A DNA stretch of 46,958 nt from Pseudokineococcus marinus (lineage in GTDB: Bacteria; Actinomycetota; Actinomycetes; Actinomycetales; Quadrisphaeraceae), in NCBI RefSeq assembly GCF_013004605.1, contig NZ_JABEMA010000001.1, positions 1-46,958 of the forward strand. The letters run 5' to 3'. This document shows, piece by piece, positions 8,501 to 18,251 of the stretch; position 1 is the stretch's first letter; each line of letters starts with the position of its first letter. Below the pieces are notes generated by a model. The model had not been told where the DNA came from. It made no database searches and saw nothing but the letters and a program-made list of their open reading frames with translations. The translations under genes were made by a program, and so were the position numbers.

Positions 8501-9331
8501 ATGGACGAGGGCTCAGGGCCGGTGGCCACCGGTCGGGTCCGTCTGGTCGCCAGCGACCTCGACGGGACCCTGCTGGGTCCGGGCGGCCTCGCGTCGCCGC
8601 GGACCCTGGCGATGATCTCGGCCTGCCGGGCGGCGGGCGTCCACGTCGTCTTCGTCACCGGGCGCCCCGTCGTGTGGCTGGACCCGGTGGCCGAGCAGAC
8701 CGGGCACACGGGCACGGCCATCTGCGCCAACGGCGCCGTCGTCTACGACGCCGGTGGGCGCCGCGTCCTGTCCGCCACCGGGCTCGCCCCCGCGGACGCG
8801 CTCGAGGCGGTGGCCCGCCTCCGGCGCCGGCTCGACGGCCTCGCCGTGGCGCTCGAGACGCTCGCCGGCTTCCGGCGCGAGCCGGGCTACGTCGTGCGCT
8901 TCGACGGCGGCCGGGAGGTCGAGGTCGGCGACCTGCCCGCGCTGCTCGACCCCGACCCCGTCGTCCTCAAGGTCCTCGTCCGCCGGGAGGCCGGCACCTC
9001 GGAGGAGCTGCTCGCGGTGGCGCGGGAGGAGCTCGGCGGCCTCGCGCACCCGACGCACTCGAGCCCGGAGAGCCCGCTCATCGAGGTGAGCGCCGTCGGC
9101 GTCAGCAAGGCGGTCGCGCTCGCCGCCCACGCGGCGTCCCTCGGCGTCGCCCGCGAGGACGTCGTCGCGTTCGGCGACATGCCCAACGACGTCGAGATGC
9201 TCCGCTGGGCCGGCCGCGGCTACGCGATGGCGGGCGGTCACCCCGAGGCGGTGGCCGCGGCCGCCGCGACGGCGCCGCCGTGCGCGGAGGACGGCGTCGC
9301 CCGCGTGGTCGAGGAGCTCCTCGGGGTCTGA
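8501..9331 (+). CDS. HAD-superfamily phosphatase, Cof type (second copy)
   Basis: The 276-residue HAD hydrolase has motif I DLDGT with Asp19 and Asp21, motif II VTGRP, the motif III lysine in [11 protein letters not shown] and motif [17 protein letters not shown]. The cap sequence lies between motifs II and III. It belongs to the same broad class as the gene at 237 and shares the [14 protein letters not shown] stretch, so the two may be diverged paralogues. It probably dephosphorylates a sugar phosphate or a flavin precursor, but that cannot be decided. ATG at 8501 was chosen; a GTG two codons earlier is possible. The promoter must lie in the 84 bases shared with the divergent SDR gene. Confidence 0.9.
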   Translation: MDEGSGPVATGRVRLVASDLDGTLLGPGGLASPRTLAMISACRAAGVHVVFVTGRPVVWLDPVAEQTGHTGTAICANGAVVYDAGGRRVLSATGLAPADALEAVARLRRRLDGLAVALETLAGFRREPGYVVRFDGGREVEVGDLPALLDPDPVVLKVLVRREAGTSEELLAVAREELGGLAHPTHSSPESPLIEVSAVGVSKAVALAAHAASLGVAREDVVAFGDMPNDVEMLRWAGRGYAMAGGHPEAVAAAAATAPPCAEDGVARVVEELLGV

Positions 9332-9552
9332 CCGCGAGCGCGCCGCTCGACCCGGTGCGCCGCTCGACCCCGGCCCGGCGGGACCTGGCCCGGTGAGAGC
9401 CGGTCCGGGGGTGGGTGCCCCGGGCGACCGGTGGCAGCCCCCGGTGGGCGGTGCTCCACTGGGAGCCCGGCCCTGCTCCCGCCGGCCCGGCGTGCCGCAC
9501 CGGCTCGACGCGCCGCGGCACGCACCCCGCCGGACGCGCGATGGAGGCCACC

Positions 9553-9765
9553 ATGACCACGACGGGACCCGCGAGGCCCAGGCTTCGCGACCGGGCGCTC
9601 GGCGCCCTCACCTTCTTCTACGGGCCCGCGGACCACCGCGAGCTGCCCGACGACCCGCGCCGCACCACGGGGCGCGTCGGCGAGGACGTCGGCGACGGGC
9701 TGCGCCGTCGCGGCGAGCCCGGGCGCTACTACGCGCAGCGCGACGACGACGGCGCCGCCCGCTGA
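9553..9765 (+). CDS. Small hypothetical protein, 70 residues
   Basis: The ATG at 9553 has GGAGG five bases upstream, a strong ribosome site, which decides against the ATG at 9541 that overlaps that site. The product is 70 residues, basic and acidic residues mixed, with one short hydrophobic patch (ALGALTFFYGPADH) and an acidic tail. No membrane helix and no known motif. Its third codon positions fit the chromosome, which supports a real gene. No functional partner is evident; 42-bp repeats follow it. Confidence 0.6.
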   Translation: MTTTGPARPRLRDRALGALTFFYGPADHRELPDDPRRTTGRVGEDVGDGLRRRGEPGRYYAQRDDDGAAR

Positions 9766-9799
9766 CGCACCCGCGCCGCCCTCGGTCTCGGCTCGCCCT

Positions 9800-9868
9800 G
9801 AGGGCGACATGGCCACACGTCGCCCCGACAGGGGCGGCGTAGAGGGCGACATGGCCACACGTCGCCCC
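9800..9868. repeat. Two 27-bp palindromic repeats, 42-bp period
   Basis: The same 27-base sequence occurs at 9800-9826 and 9842-9868, starting GAGGGCGACATGGCC and ending ACACGTCGCCCC. Each copy is itself an inverted repeat with GGGCGAC and GTCGCCC arms. The spacing between starts is exactly 42 bases, matching the repeat period at 7264-7430. It may be a dispersed repeat family or a pair of binding sites. Confidence 0.75.
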
Positions 9869-9911
9869 CAGGGGGGGCGATATCCCGGGGGCCGCCCAGT
9901 CCTGCCTCGGG

Positions 9912-10460
9912 TCAGGCCCCGCCGTCTCTCGACGGCGGGGTCTGGTCCGTGCCGAGGTGACGGCGCGCCGTCGCAGCCGCGCGGGCGGCGGCCCCCGCTC
10001 GCTCGAGGGCGACGTCGGGACGCGCGCCGCGCAGGCTGACCCGCGCCATCGTGGCGGCCTCCGCGGCGGTGGCGACGGCCGTGCCGACACGCGAGAGCCT
10101 CCGGTGCAGCTCGTCGGGGAGCCCGGCGGACGCGGGCACCGCCGGGACGTCGAGCCCCCCGCTCGGGGCGGCCCGCTGCGCCGCCAGCGCGAGGGAGCGG
10201 ACCCCGTCGAGGACGGCGACGAGCTCCGCGCCCGTGCCCGCCAGCGCCTCGGCGACACGGGACCCTGGGTCGTCGGCGGCGTCGGCGGCCACGCCGTCGA
10301 GGACCTGGTGGTACCGGTCGACGGAGCGGTGCACGCGGTCGTGGGCCCGTCGCCACACGCCCTCGCCGAGCGCGGCCTCGAGGGCGCGCTCGTCCCGGCG
10401 CCGGAGCAGCCCGGGCGCGAGGCGCCCCCACCAGGGCGCCGTGCGCTCCCCGGCTGTCAT
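9912..10460 (-). CDS. Hypothetical alpha-helical protein, 182 residues
   Basis: This is an alanine/arginine-rich, soluble protein predicted to be mostly helical, with no signal peptide or membrane segment. An N-terminal segment has a tryptophan pair (PWWGRLAPGLLRRRDERAL), and there are long amphipathic helices such as SRVAEALAGTGAELVAVLDGV. I recognise no family. ATG at 10460. It lies 42 bases downstream of the proteasome activator gene on the same strand and may be co-transcribed with it. Its last codons lie inside a strong hairpin (9917-9940) that probably ends the transcript. Confidence 0.7.
   Translation of the reverse strand: MTAGERTAPWWGRLAPGLLRRRDERALEAALGEGVWRRAHDRVHRSVDRYHQVLDGVAADAADDPGSRVAEALAGTGAELVAVLDGVRSLALAAQRAAPSGGLDVPAVPASAGLPDELHRRLSRVGTAVATAAEAATMARVSLRGARPDVALERAGAAARAAATARRHLGTDQTPPSRDGGA
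9917..9940. terminator. Hairpin overlapping the end of a coding sequence
   Basis: CCCCGCCGTC pairs perfectly with GACGGCGGGG around a TCTC loop. The hairpin lies within the last nine codons of the minus-strand gene, whose stop codon is only two bases beyond the stem. It is convergent with the small gene at 9553, so it could end both transcripts. Confidence 0.65.
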
Positions 10461-10502
10461 GCGCGTCGCCCGCCGGCCGTCACGCGGGTCCGTCCGGCGT
10501 CG

Positions 10503-11099
10503 TCAGAGGTACTGGCCGGTGCCCGGCTGGCCGGGCTGGACGCCCGGCTGCCCCTGCGCCACCGGTGCCACGGGCCCGCCGGGACCGGCGCCCTGGCCGC
10601 CCTGCTGGCCGCCCGGCAGGGCGCGGCGCATCTGCTCGAGCTGCGCCCGCGCCGCCATCTGCTGGGCGAAGACGGCGGTCTGGATGCCGTGGAAGAGGCC
10701 TTCCAGCCAGCCGACGAGCTGGGCCTGGGCGATGCGGAGCTCGGCGTCGCTGGGCGCCTCGTCGGGGGAGAACGGCAGTGAGATCCGCCGCAGCTCCTCG
10801 ACGAGGTCGGGGGCCAGCCCGTCCTCCAGCTCGGCGAGGGAGCGCTGGTGCACCTCCGCGAGGCGCGCGCGGCCCTTGTCGTCGAGCGGTGCGCTGCGCA
10901 CCTCGTCGAGCAGCTGCTTGACCATGCTGCCGATGCGCATGACCTTGTCGGGCCGCTCGACCTGCTCGGCCGGGTTGGGCGCGTCGCCGCCGGCGACGCC
11001 CATGCCCTGCTGCGTCATGACGACGACGGGCTGCTGGTCCTGCGCCTGCTGGTCGGGGCCGGGGCGCTGCCCCTGGCCGTCCTGCGGTCCCTGGGTCAT
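10503..11099 (-). CDS. bpa: Bacterial proteasome activator Bpa/PafE
   Basis: The 198-residue protein matches the ATP-independent activator of the actinobacterial 20S proteasome (PafE, Rv3780 in Mycobacterium tuberculosis). A Gln/Pro/Gly-rich disordered N-terminus precedes a four-helix core starting near RPDKVMRIGSMVKQLLDEVR and ending at EQMRRALPGG. A flexible Gly/Gln/Pro tail then ends in GQYL, the motif known to dock into the alpha-ring and open the gate. The ring-forming dodecamer helps degrade unfolded proteins. ATG at 11099 has a GGAGGC ribosome site. It lies 13 bases after the quinone oxidoreductase gene and is probably co-transcribed with it. Confidence 0.93.
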   Translation of the reverse strand: MTQGPQDGQGQRPGPDQQAQDQQPVVVMTQQGMGVAGGDAPNPAEQVERPDKVMRIGSMVKQLLDEVRSAPLDDKGRARLAEVHQRSLAELEDGLAPDLVEELRRISLPFSPDEAPSDAELRIAQAQLVGWLEGLFHGIQTAVFAQQMAARAQLEQMRRALPGGQQGGQGAGPGGPVAPVAQGQPGVQPGQPGTGQYL

Positions 11100-11112
11100 G
11101 CCCTGCCTCCGC

Positions 11113-12144
11113 TCATGAGGTGCTCCCGAGGTCGTGGTCGTCGAGGGCGCCGCCGGCGGCGCCCGGGCGGGCCAGCAGCAGCACCTTGCCGATGTGCGAG
11201 TACTCCTCGAGCACGGCGTGCGCGCGGGCGGCGTCCTCCAGCGGCATGCGCTGGTGGACGACGGGGCGCACCCGCCCCTCCTCGACGAGGGGCCACACGT
11301 GCTCGCGGACCGAGGCGACGATCGCGGCCTTCTCCTCGCGAGGCCGGGCCCGCAGCGACGTCGCCATCACGGCGGCGCGCTTGGCCAGCAGCGCCCCGAG
11401 GTCGAGCTCGGCGCGCCGGCCGCCCTGCATGCCGATGACGACGAGGCGCCCGTTCGGGGCGAGCACCGCGACGTTGCGCTCGAGGTACGTCGCGCCCACG
11501 ACGTCGAGGACGACGTCGGCGCCGCGGCCGTCGGTGGCGGCACGGACCTCCTCGACGAAGTCCTGCTGCGTGTAGTCCACGAGCACCTCGGCGCCGAGCT
11601 CGCGGCACGCGTCGAGCTTGCGGGCGCTGCCCGCCGTCACGGCCACGCGCGCCCCCCAGGCCCGGGCCAGCTGGACGGCGAAGGTGCCGATGCCGCTGCC
11701 GCCGCCGTGCACGAGGAGCAGCTCGCCCTCGCGGAGGCCCGCGGAGATGAAGACGTTGGACCAGACGGTGCAGGCCACCTCCGGCAGCGCGGCCGCGTCG
11801 ACGAGGGAGACGTCCCGCGGGACGGGCAGCAGCTGCCCGGCGGGGACGACGACGCGCTCGGCGTAGCCACCTCCCGCGAGCAGCGCGCACACCTCGTCGC
11901 CGACGGACCACCCCTCGACGCCCTCGCCGAGCTCGGCGACGGTGCCCGAGCACTCCAGGCCGAGGGTCTCGGGCTCGCCGGGCGGCGGCGGGTAGTGGCC
12001 CTGGCGCTGCATGACGTCGGCCCGGTTGACGCCGGCGGCGGCCACCTCGACGACGACCTCGCCGGGGCCGGGCGAGGGGTCGGGGACCTCGGTGACCTCG
12101 ATGGCGTCGGGCCCACCGGGCTCGCGGACGACGGCTGCTCGCAC
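11113..12144 (-). CDS. NAD(P)H-quinone oxidoreductase, MDR family (PIG3-like)
   Basis: The 343-residue protein is a zinc-free medium-chain reductase of the quinone oxidoreductase group. The GroES-like half opens with RAAVVREPGGPDAIEV and carries GVNRADVMQRQGHYPPPPG, typical of PIG3/TP53I3-type enzymes. The Rossmann half has LLVHGGGSGIGTFAVQLA and a VLDVVGATY strand. The cysteine/histidine zinc ligands of alcohol dehydrogenases are absent. It should reduce quinones or related carbonyls with NADPH. The GTG at 12144 is chosen, with GAGGG eight bases upstream; the frame stays open to 12180. It heads a likely operon with bpa, a pairing with no obvious functional reason. Confidence 0.9.
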   Translation of the reverse strand: MRAAVVREPGGPDAIEVTEVPDPSPGPGEVVVEVAAAGVNRADVMQRQGHYPPPPGEPETLGLECSGTVAELGEGVEGWSVGDEVCALLAGGGYAERVVVPAGQLLPVPRDVSLVDAAALPEVACTVWSNVFISAGLREGELLLVHGGGSGIGTFAVQLARAWGARVAVTAGSARKLDACRELGAEVLVDYTQQDFVEEVRAATDGRGADVVLDVVGATYLERNVAVLAPNGRLVVIGMQGGRRAELDLGALLAKRAAVMATSLRARPREEKAAIVASVREHVWPLVEEGRVRPVVHQRMPLEDAARAHAVLEEYSHIGKVLLLARPGAAGGALDDHDLGSTS

Positions 12145-12198
12145 GTCCGCCACCCTCGCACGGGGGCCGGACGGCCACACTTGCGGCGCGGCCCCCGC

Positions 12199-12840
12199 TC
12201 AGCCGACGGGGATGCCGGGGACGAGCATCGAGGGCGCGGTGTCGTAGTCGGCGCGGGAGGTGGTGTCGATGCTCTGGTCGGCCTCGAAGACGTTGGTCTT
12301 CAGGGTGAGCTCGGTGGCGCTCGGGTCGAGGACGCCGAGGAAGACCAACTCGCCGACGAGCTCGGCCCCGGGCTCGACCTCGAGGTCCCCGTTCTGCTCG
12401 GGCTCGCGGAAGTTGTAGCCGTTGCCCTGGTCGTCCACGAGGAACAGGCCCCGGCTGTTGAGGCGGATCGGGTCGGTGTGGCCGTTGACCACGGACACGC
12501 CGACGACCAGCCCGGTGCGCTCGACGGCCACGGACGTCACCTGCAGCAGGGTCCCGTTGGGGTGGCGGTCCTCCAGCGCGAGGCCGGAGAGGTCCTGGGC
12601 CCCCGCGTCGTCCGCCCCGGGCGAGTCCGACGACGACGCCGAGGGCGTCGCGGACGAGGACGGCGTCGCCGACGAGGACGGCGTGGACGAGGACGGCGTC
12701 GCGGCGGGGGTCGCGGCGGTCGTCGACGGCGCCGGAGCGGGGGCCTGGGCCTCCTGCTCGCCGCCGCCGGAGCAGGCGCCCAGCAGGAGCGCGGCCCCGA
12801 CGGCGAGCGGGAGGGGGAGGGCGGGTCGTGGGCGTCGCAC
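12199..12840 (-). CDS. Lipoprotein with DUF4352-like domain
   Basis: The 213-residue exported lipoprotein has the signal MRRPRPALPLPLAVGAALLL and a lipobox LLGAC with the lipidated cysteine near residue 23. A Ser/Thr/Pro/Ala linker of about 55 residues follows, likely spanning the cell wall. The C-terminal domain, about residues 85-213, starts with LEDRHPNGTLLQVTSVAV and contains FLGVLDPSATELTL. It resembles DUF4352-type immunoglobulin-like domains of extracytoplasmic lipoproteins. GTG at 12840 with an AGGAGA ribosome site. The domain is paralogous to the lipoprotein at 13580-14161, and an OmpA-like gene lies between them. Third gene of the operon. Confidence 0.85.
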   Translation of the reverse strand: MRRPRPALPLPLAVGAALLLGACSGGGEQEAQAPAPAPSTTAATPAATPSSSTPSSSATPSSSATPSASSSDSPGADDAGAQDLSGLALEDRHPNGTLLQVTSVAVERTGLVVGVSVVNGHTDPIRLNSRGLFLVDDQGNGYNFREPEQNGDLEVEPGAELVGELVFLGVLDPSATELTLKTNVFEADQSIDTTSRADYDTAPSMLVPGIPVG

Positions 12841-12854
12841 GGGCGTCTCCTGCG

Positions 12855-13579
<725 letters not shown>

Positions 13580-13583
<4 letters not shown>

Positions 13584-14161
13584 GGGAGGGGGAGGCCGTC
13601 GAGGACGAGCTCGGGGTAGCTGCCCTGGTTGTCCCTGTCCTCGAGGTCCACCGCCTGCTCGGGGTCGTTCACGTTGGCGAGCATCGTCAGCGAGGTGGCC
13701 GACGGGTCGAGGACGCCGAGGAAGACGAGCGTGCCGGAGAGCTCGGCCCCGGGCGCCACCCGGAGGTCCTCGTTCTGGGTCGGCGGGGAGAACTCGTAGG
13801 CGTTGCCGACGTCGTCGAGGAGGTGCAGGCGGTTGCTGTTCATCTGGATCTCGCGCGTGCTGCCGTTGACGAGCGCGATCTCCACGGCGATCGACCGGTC
13901 GCGCACCTGCACGGCGCTCGCGGTCAGCAGGTGGCCCTGCGGGTGGCGGTCCTGGACGTCGGCGGCCACCTCGCCGACGACGGACTCCCCGCCCGAGCTC
14001 GACACCTCGGACCCGCCCGAGCCCTGCTCCTGCGCCGCCGACGACGTCCCCCCGCCCTCGGCGTCCCGGGAGAGCAGGCCGCAGCCGGTGAGGCCGAGCA
14101 CGGTGGGCGCCAGGACGGCGACCGCCGCGGCGCGGACGAGGACGGGCGCGGTTCGACGCAC
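13580..14161 (-). CDS. Lipoprotein paralogous to the one at 12199
   Basis: The 193-residue exported lipoprotein has an arginine-rich start, hydrophobic VRAAAVAVLAPTVLGL and the lipobox LTGC. After a Ser/Gly/Glu linker of about 35 residues comes a domain starting VQDRHPQGHLLTASAVQVRD and containing VFLGVLDPSATSLTM. It aligns by eye with the lipoprotein two genes downstream over the whole C-terminal domain. GTG at 14161 is chosen, with a GGGGGG ribosome site; a TTG at 14176 is less likely. It is the first gene of a three-gene operon and overlaps the OmpA-like gene by four bases. Function is unknown, presumably at the outer face of the membrane. Confidence 0.85.
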
Positions 14162-14340
14162 GGTGGAGCCCCCCAAGCGGTGTCACAGGCGGTGGTGCGA
14201 GCGGTCCTGCAGCGGTGTGGTGCCCGCAGCGGCGGACCGGCGGCGGCGGGCTGGAGCGTAGTGGCGGAGGGCGGTCGGCGGAGTCGGCCGTCACGGGTCG
14301 TCACCCGCCCGGGGACGAGGCTCCTCCAGCCGGTGGCTGG

Positions 14341-14937
14341 TCACGCGTCGCCGAGGAGGTGCTCCCGCGCGAGCTCGAGGGCGGAGGCGTCGTCGACGTC
14401 CAGGGCGGACGCCTCGCCCACCCGCACCTCCACCACGCGAAGGCCGTGGACCAGGGCCCGTGCGGGCGCCCCGAGGAGCGCCGGCGCGTCGAGGGCGGTC
14501 AGGTGCGTGGCGCGGACGGCGAGGAGGAGGTGCTGGCGGCGTCCGTCGGGGGTGACGGCCACCGCGGCGTCCGCCATCGGGTCGTCCAGGGCGGCGAGGA
14601 GGAGCGGCAGGGCCTCGCCCGCCCACGGGGCGTCCCCCGGGACGACGGCGACGACGTCCGGGGCCGCGGTGCGGGCCAGGTGGCGCGCGCCCGCGAGGAC
14701 GCCCGCCGCCGGGCCGGACCCGGGCGGGTCCTCGAGGACGACGTCCGCCCCGCCCACCCCGTCGCGCCGGGACGGCGGGCCGACGACGACGACCGGCGCC
14801 CCCTCCAGCGCCGCGACGACGCCGTCGAGGCACCGGGCCAGCACCGGGCGTCCGCCGAGGTCGGCGGCGAGCTTGTCGGCGCCGAAGCGCCGCGACGCGC
14901 CTCCCGCGAGGACGACGACGCCCACCCCTGCCTGCAC
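14341..14937 (-). CDS. mobA: Molybdenum cofactor guanylyltransferase MobA-like
   Basis: The 198-residue nucleotidyltransferase has the NTP-binding signature LAGGASRRFGADK at residues 10-22, including the lysine expected for GTP binding. The metal-binding VVPGDAPWAGE follows near residue 100. The family attaches GMP to molybdopterin to give the guanine dinucleotide cofactor, although a NTP_transf_3 enzyme with another nucleotide substrate, such as a MocA-type cytidylyltransferase, is possible. GTG at 14937 gives a full-length protein. No other molybdenum cofactor genes are nearby. Two strong hairpins lie directly upstream, separating it from the aldo/keto reductase gene. Confidence 0.82.
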   Translation of the reverse strand: MQAGVGVVVLAGGASRRFGADKLAADLGGRPVLARCLDGVVAALEGAPVVVVGPPSRRDGVGGADVVLEDPPGSGPAAGVLAGARHLARTAAPDVVAVVPGDAPWAGEALPLLLAALDDPMADAAVAVTPDGRRQHLLLAVRATHLTALDAPALLGAPARALVHGLRVVEVRVGEASALDVDDASALELAREHLLGDA

Positions 14938-14969
14938 CCGCCCAGCCTGCCCGAGGGGGCGTGGACGCG

Positions 14970-15007
14970 GACGAGGGCGGGACCGCGCGTGCGGTCCCGC
15001 CCTCGTC
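14970..15007. terminator. 17-bp perfect hairpin upstream of mobA
   Basis: A perfect 17-bp inverted repeat (arms 14970-14986 and 14991-15007, GACGAGGGCGGGACCGC) with a GCGT loop. It lies 33 bases before the mobA start and downstream of a second hairpin. It could be a back-up terminator for the aldo/keto reductase transcript or a 5' leader structure of mobA. Confidence 0.6.
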
Positions 15008-15020
15008 GTCGTGCTGCCGG

Positions 15021-15068
15021 ACCTGCTCGTCGCTCGTGACCGCGCACGGTCACGAGCGACGAACAGGT
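15021..15068. terminator. 22-bp hairpin after the aldo/keto reductase gene
   Basis: Arms 15021-15042 and 15047-15068 pair over 22 bases with one mismatch around a CGCA loop; the inner arm reads TCGCTCGTGACCG. It starts 39 bases after the reductase stop codon (minus strand), as a terminator would. Confidence 0.72.
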
Positions 15069-15107
15069 CGTCCCGGGCGGCGCGCCGCCCGGGACCTCAC
15101 CCGGTCG

Positions 15108-15953
15108 TCAGCTCGGGATCATGTCGAACGTGTCGGGGTTCGGGCCCGTGCGGCCGTCCTCGCCCTTGTCGAGGGCGGTGATGCGGCGGACGTCCTCCTC
15201 CGTGAGGCCGACGTCGAAGATGTCGAAGTTGGCGCGCACGCGCTCGGGCGTCACCGACTTCGGGAAGATGATGTCGCCGCGGGCGATGTGCCACGCGAGC
15301 GTCACCTGCGCGGTGCTCTTGCCCACGCGCTCGGCGATCTCGCTGATGACCGGGTCCTTGAGGACCCCGCCCTGCGCGATCGGCGACCAGGCCTCGGTCG
15401 CGATGCCGTGCTCGCTGCCGTAGGCGCGCACCGCCTCGTTGGTGAAGTACGGGTGCACCTCGATCTGGTTGACCGCGGGCACGACGTCGCACTCGCGGGC
15501 GAGCCGCTCGAGGTGGTCGACCTGGAAGTTCGACACGCCGATGGAGCGGGCGCGGCCGTCGGCCTTGAACTTCTCCAGCGCCTTCCACGTCGACACGTAG
15601 TCGCCGTCGTACTGCGTCGGCAGCGGCCAGTGGATGAGGAAGAGGTCCACGTGGTCGGTGCCGAGGTCGGCGAGGGTCTGGTCCATCGCCCGCTCCGCGT
15701 CGTCCGGGCGGTGGAAGCCGTTGTTGAGCTTGCTCGTGATCCACACGTCCGAGCGGTCGAGGTCGGAGGACGCGACGGCCGCGCCGACCTCCTTCTCGTT
15801 GCCGTACATCTCCGCCGTGTCGATGTGGCGGTAGCCCGCCTCGAAGGCGGTGAGGACGGCCTGCTCGGTGTTCTCCGGCTCGATCTGGAAGACGCCGAAG
15901 CCCAGCTGGGGGATGGCGCGCCCGTCGTTCAGCGTGATGGTGGGGACAGCCAC
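15108..15953 (-). CDS. Aldo/keto reductase (2,5-diketo-D-gluconate reductase type)
   Basis: The 281-residue NADPH-dependent (beta/alpha)8 barrel has the full catalytic tetrad: Asp45 and Tyr50 in DTAEMYGNE, Lys75 in ITSKLNN and His108 in LIHWPLP. The AKR signatures [11 protein letters not shown] and [14 protein letters not shown], which bind cofactor, are also present. It resembles AKR5-type reductases of actinomycetes, which reduce aldehydes and small keto compounds. GTG at 15953 has an AAGGAG ribosome site and puts the barrel start at residue 3; the longer frame to 16253 is rejected. It is divergent from cysK. Confidence 0.93.
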   Translation of the reverse strand: MAVPTITLNDGRAIPQLGFGVFQIEPENTEQAVLTAFEAGYRHIDTAEMYGNEKEVGAAVASSDLDRSDVWITSKLNNGFHRPDDAERAMDQTLADLGTDHVDLFLIHWPLPTQYDGDYVSTWKALEKFKADGRARSIGVSNFQVDHLERLARECDVVPAVNQIEVHPYFTNEAVRAYGSEHGIATEAWSPIAQGGVLKDPVISEIAERVGKSTAQVTLAWHIARGDIIFPKSVTPERVRANFDIFDVGLTEEDVRRITALDKGEDGRTGPNPDTFDMIPS

Positions 15954-16122
15954 AGGGGTGCTCCTTCTCGCTCGTCGTGCTCGTCTCCCGCGCGCCGGCG
16001 CAGCGGCCGGGCGCAGGCTGCCGGTCGAGCCTGGCGCAGCCGGGGCGGTCCGGCCCGTCGAGGGCCAGCCGCGCCGTGACCGCGCCGTGACCGGCGCACC
16101 CCCGCCCCAACAGCCCCCGCCC

Positions 16123-16187
16123 AGCGGTGTTCCCGCGCCCCCCGACCGGGCGAGGGGTGTCCCAGCACGTGAGACGAGCGGCGTCCC
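16123..16187. repeat. Three short degenerate repeats in the divergent cysK region
   Basis: The motif G-S-GGYGTYCC occurs near 16124, 16152 and 16176, in the 341-base gap between the aldo/keto reductase and cysK. Spacing is uneven (28 and 24 bases). These may be regulatory or merely composition driven. The rest of the gap holds GCGCCGTGACC twice in tandem at 16071 and nothing that looks coding. Confidence 0.35.
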
Positions 16188-16233
16188 GGGGACGTCGTCC
16201 GCGCCCTCGTGCGTTGGGATCCACCGAGCAGCA

Positions 16234-16261
16234 CCGTCCCGGTCGGGAAGCATCGGGACGG
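16234..16261 (+). promoter_or_regulatory. Inverted repeat in the cysK leader
   Basis: CCGTCCCG and CGGGACGG form a perfect eight-base inverted repeat around a 12-base loop, 33 bases before the cysK start. It could be a regulator site or a leader hairpin. No known riboswitch fold is evident. Confidence 0.4.
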
Positions 16262-16294
16262 CACCTGACCCCCACCTGCCCGAGGAGCGACCCG

Positions 16295-17224
<930 letters not shown>

Positions 17225-17232
17225 GCCGCCCC

Positions 17233-17901
17233 GTGACGACGACCTCCGACCGCCGGGGCGCCCGCCGCGCCCCGGCGGTCGCCGGCGTCCAGGGCGCCCC
17301 CGCCCCGGCGCCGCACGTCCCGGACGACCGCCTCACCTGGCGCGAGCGGCTGCGCGAGGACCTCGCGACGGCCGCCCGGCGCGACCCGGCCGCCCGCGGC
17401 CGCGCCGAGCTGCTGCTGGCCTACCCCGGGCTCCACGCCGTCTGGGTGCACCGGCTCTCCCACCGCCTGTGGCAGCGGCCCGGCAGCCGGCTCGCGGCGC
17501 GCCTGCTCTCGCACGTGTCGCGCTCCGCGACGGGCGTGGAGATCCACCCCGGCGCGACGATCGGCCGGCGCTTCTTCATCGACCACGGGATGGGTGTGGT
17601 CATCGGGGAGACGGCGGTGATCGGCGACGACGTGATGATGTACAACGGCGTCAACCTCGGCGGGCGCAGCCTGGAGCGCGGCAAGCGCCACCCCACGCTG
17701 GAGGACGGCGTGACCGTCGGCGCCGGCGCCCGGGTGCTCGGCGCCATCACCGTCGGGGCCGGTGCGCAGGTCGGCGCCAACGCCGTCGTCGTGCGCGACG
17801 TCCCGGCCGGTGCCGTGGTCGTCGGCGTCCCCGGGCGTGTCGTCGAGCGGGCGCCCGCGGCCGCGGCCCACGACGACGTCGACCCGGCCATCTGGATCTG
17901 A
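17233..17901 (+). CDS. cysE: Serine O-acetyltransferase
   Basis: The 222-residue enzyme makes O-acetylserine from serine and acetyl-CoA, the substrate of CysK. After a disordered arm of about 35 residues comes a helical domain ([19 protein letters not shown]) and a left-handed beta-helix of hexapeptide repeats. Active-site landmarks [17 protein letters not shown] and [20 protein letters not shown] are intact. The C-terminus ends in DPAIWI; a terminal isoleucine is typical of CysE tails that enter the CysK active site. The GTG at 17233 has GGAGTGA seven bases upstream; a GTG at 17221 overlapping the cysK stop is possible. Co-transcribed with cysK. Confidence 0.95.
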   Translation: MTTTSDRRGARRAPAVAGVQGAPAPAPHVPDDRLTWRERLREDLATAARRDPAARGRAELLLAYPGLHAVWVHRLSHRLWQRPGSRLAARLLSHVSRSATGVEIHPGATIGRRFFIDHGMGVVIGETAVIGDDVMMYNGVNLGGRSLERGKRHPTLEDGVTVGAGARVLGAITVGAGAQVGANAVVVRDVPAGAVVVGVPGRVVERAPAAAAHDDVDPAIWI

Positions 17902-18251
17902 CAGGCCCACCGACTCGTCGCGTCGTCCGGCCGCCGTCGCGGGTCGGGCCGGGACGGCTCGTCCTGTCCGGCGTCGATCCCGCCGCCCGTCGCGTCAGCG
18001 ACATCGCCCGCGAAGCGATCGCCGACCATCAACCTCGCCTGGAAATCGCGAGAGCCCGCCTCGGTGGTCCTGGAAATCGTCCGATCGCCATTCTTGTAGG
18101 GATCCTCGCACCGAGGTGTCGAGAGTCGTATTCGATGCTTTGAGCGACAGCCGTGGCCGCGGTCGGGCCGCTCGGCGTGTCGGCGTCCAGAACTCGTGTC
18201 CGACCGGGTGCTGTCGCAATAGCCCCGGCGGAGGGGTTGTGGACGCCGTCG
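17902..18251. other. Non-coding junction before the accessory region
   Basis: 350 bases without a convincing gene. Base composition becomes less GC-rich from about 18000. An 11-base direct repeat CCTGGAAATCG occurs at 18038-18048 and 18069-18079. Open frames here are short, atypical in codon use, and run into neighbouring genes in shadow frames. It may be the left edge of inserted DNA, but no tRNA end or clear attachment site was found. Confidence 0.45.
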
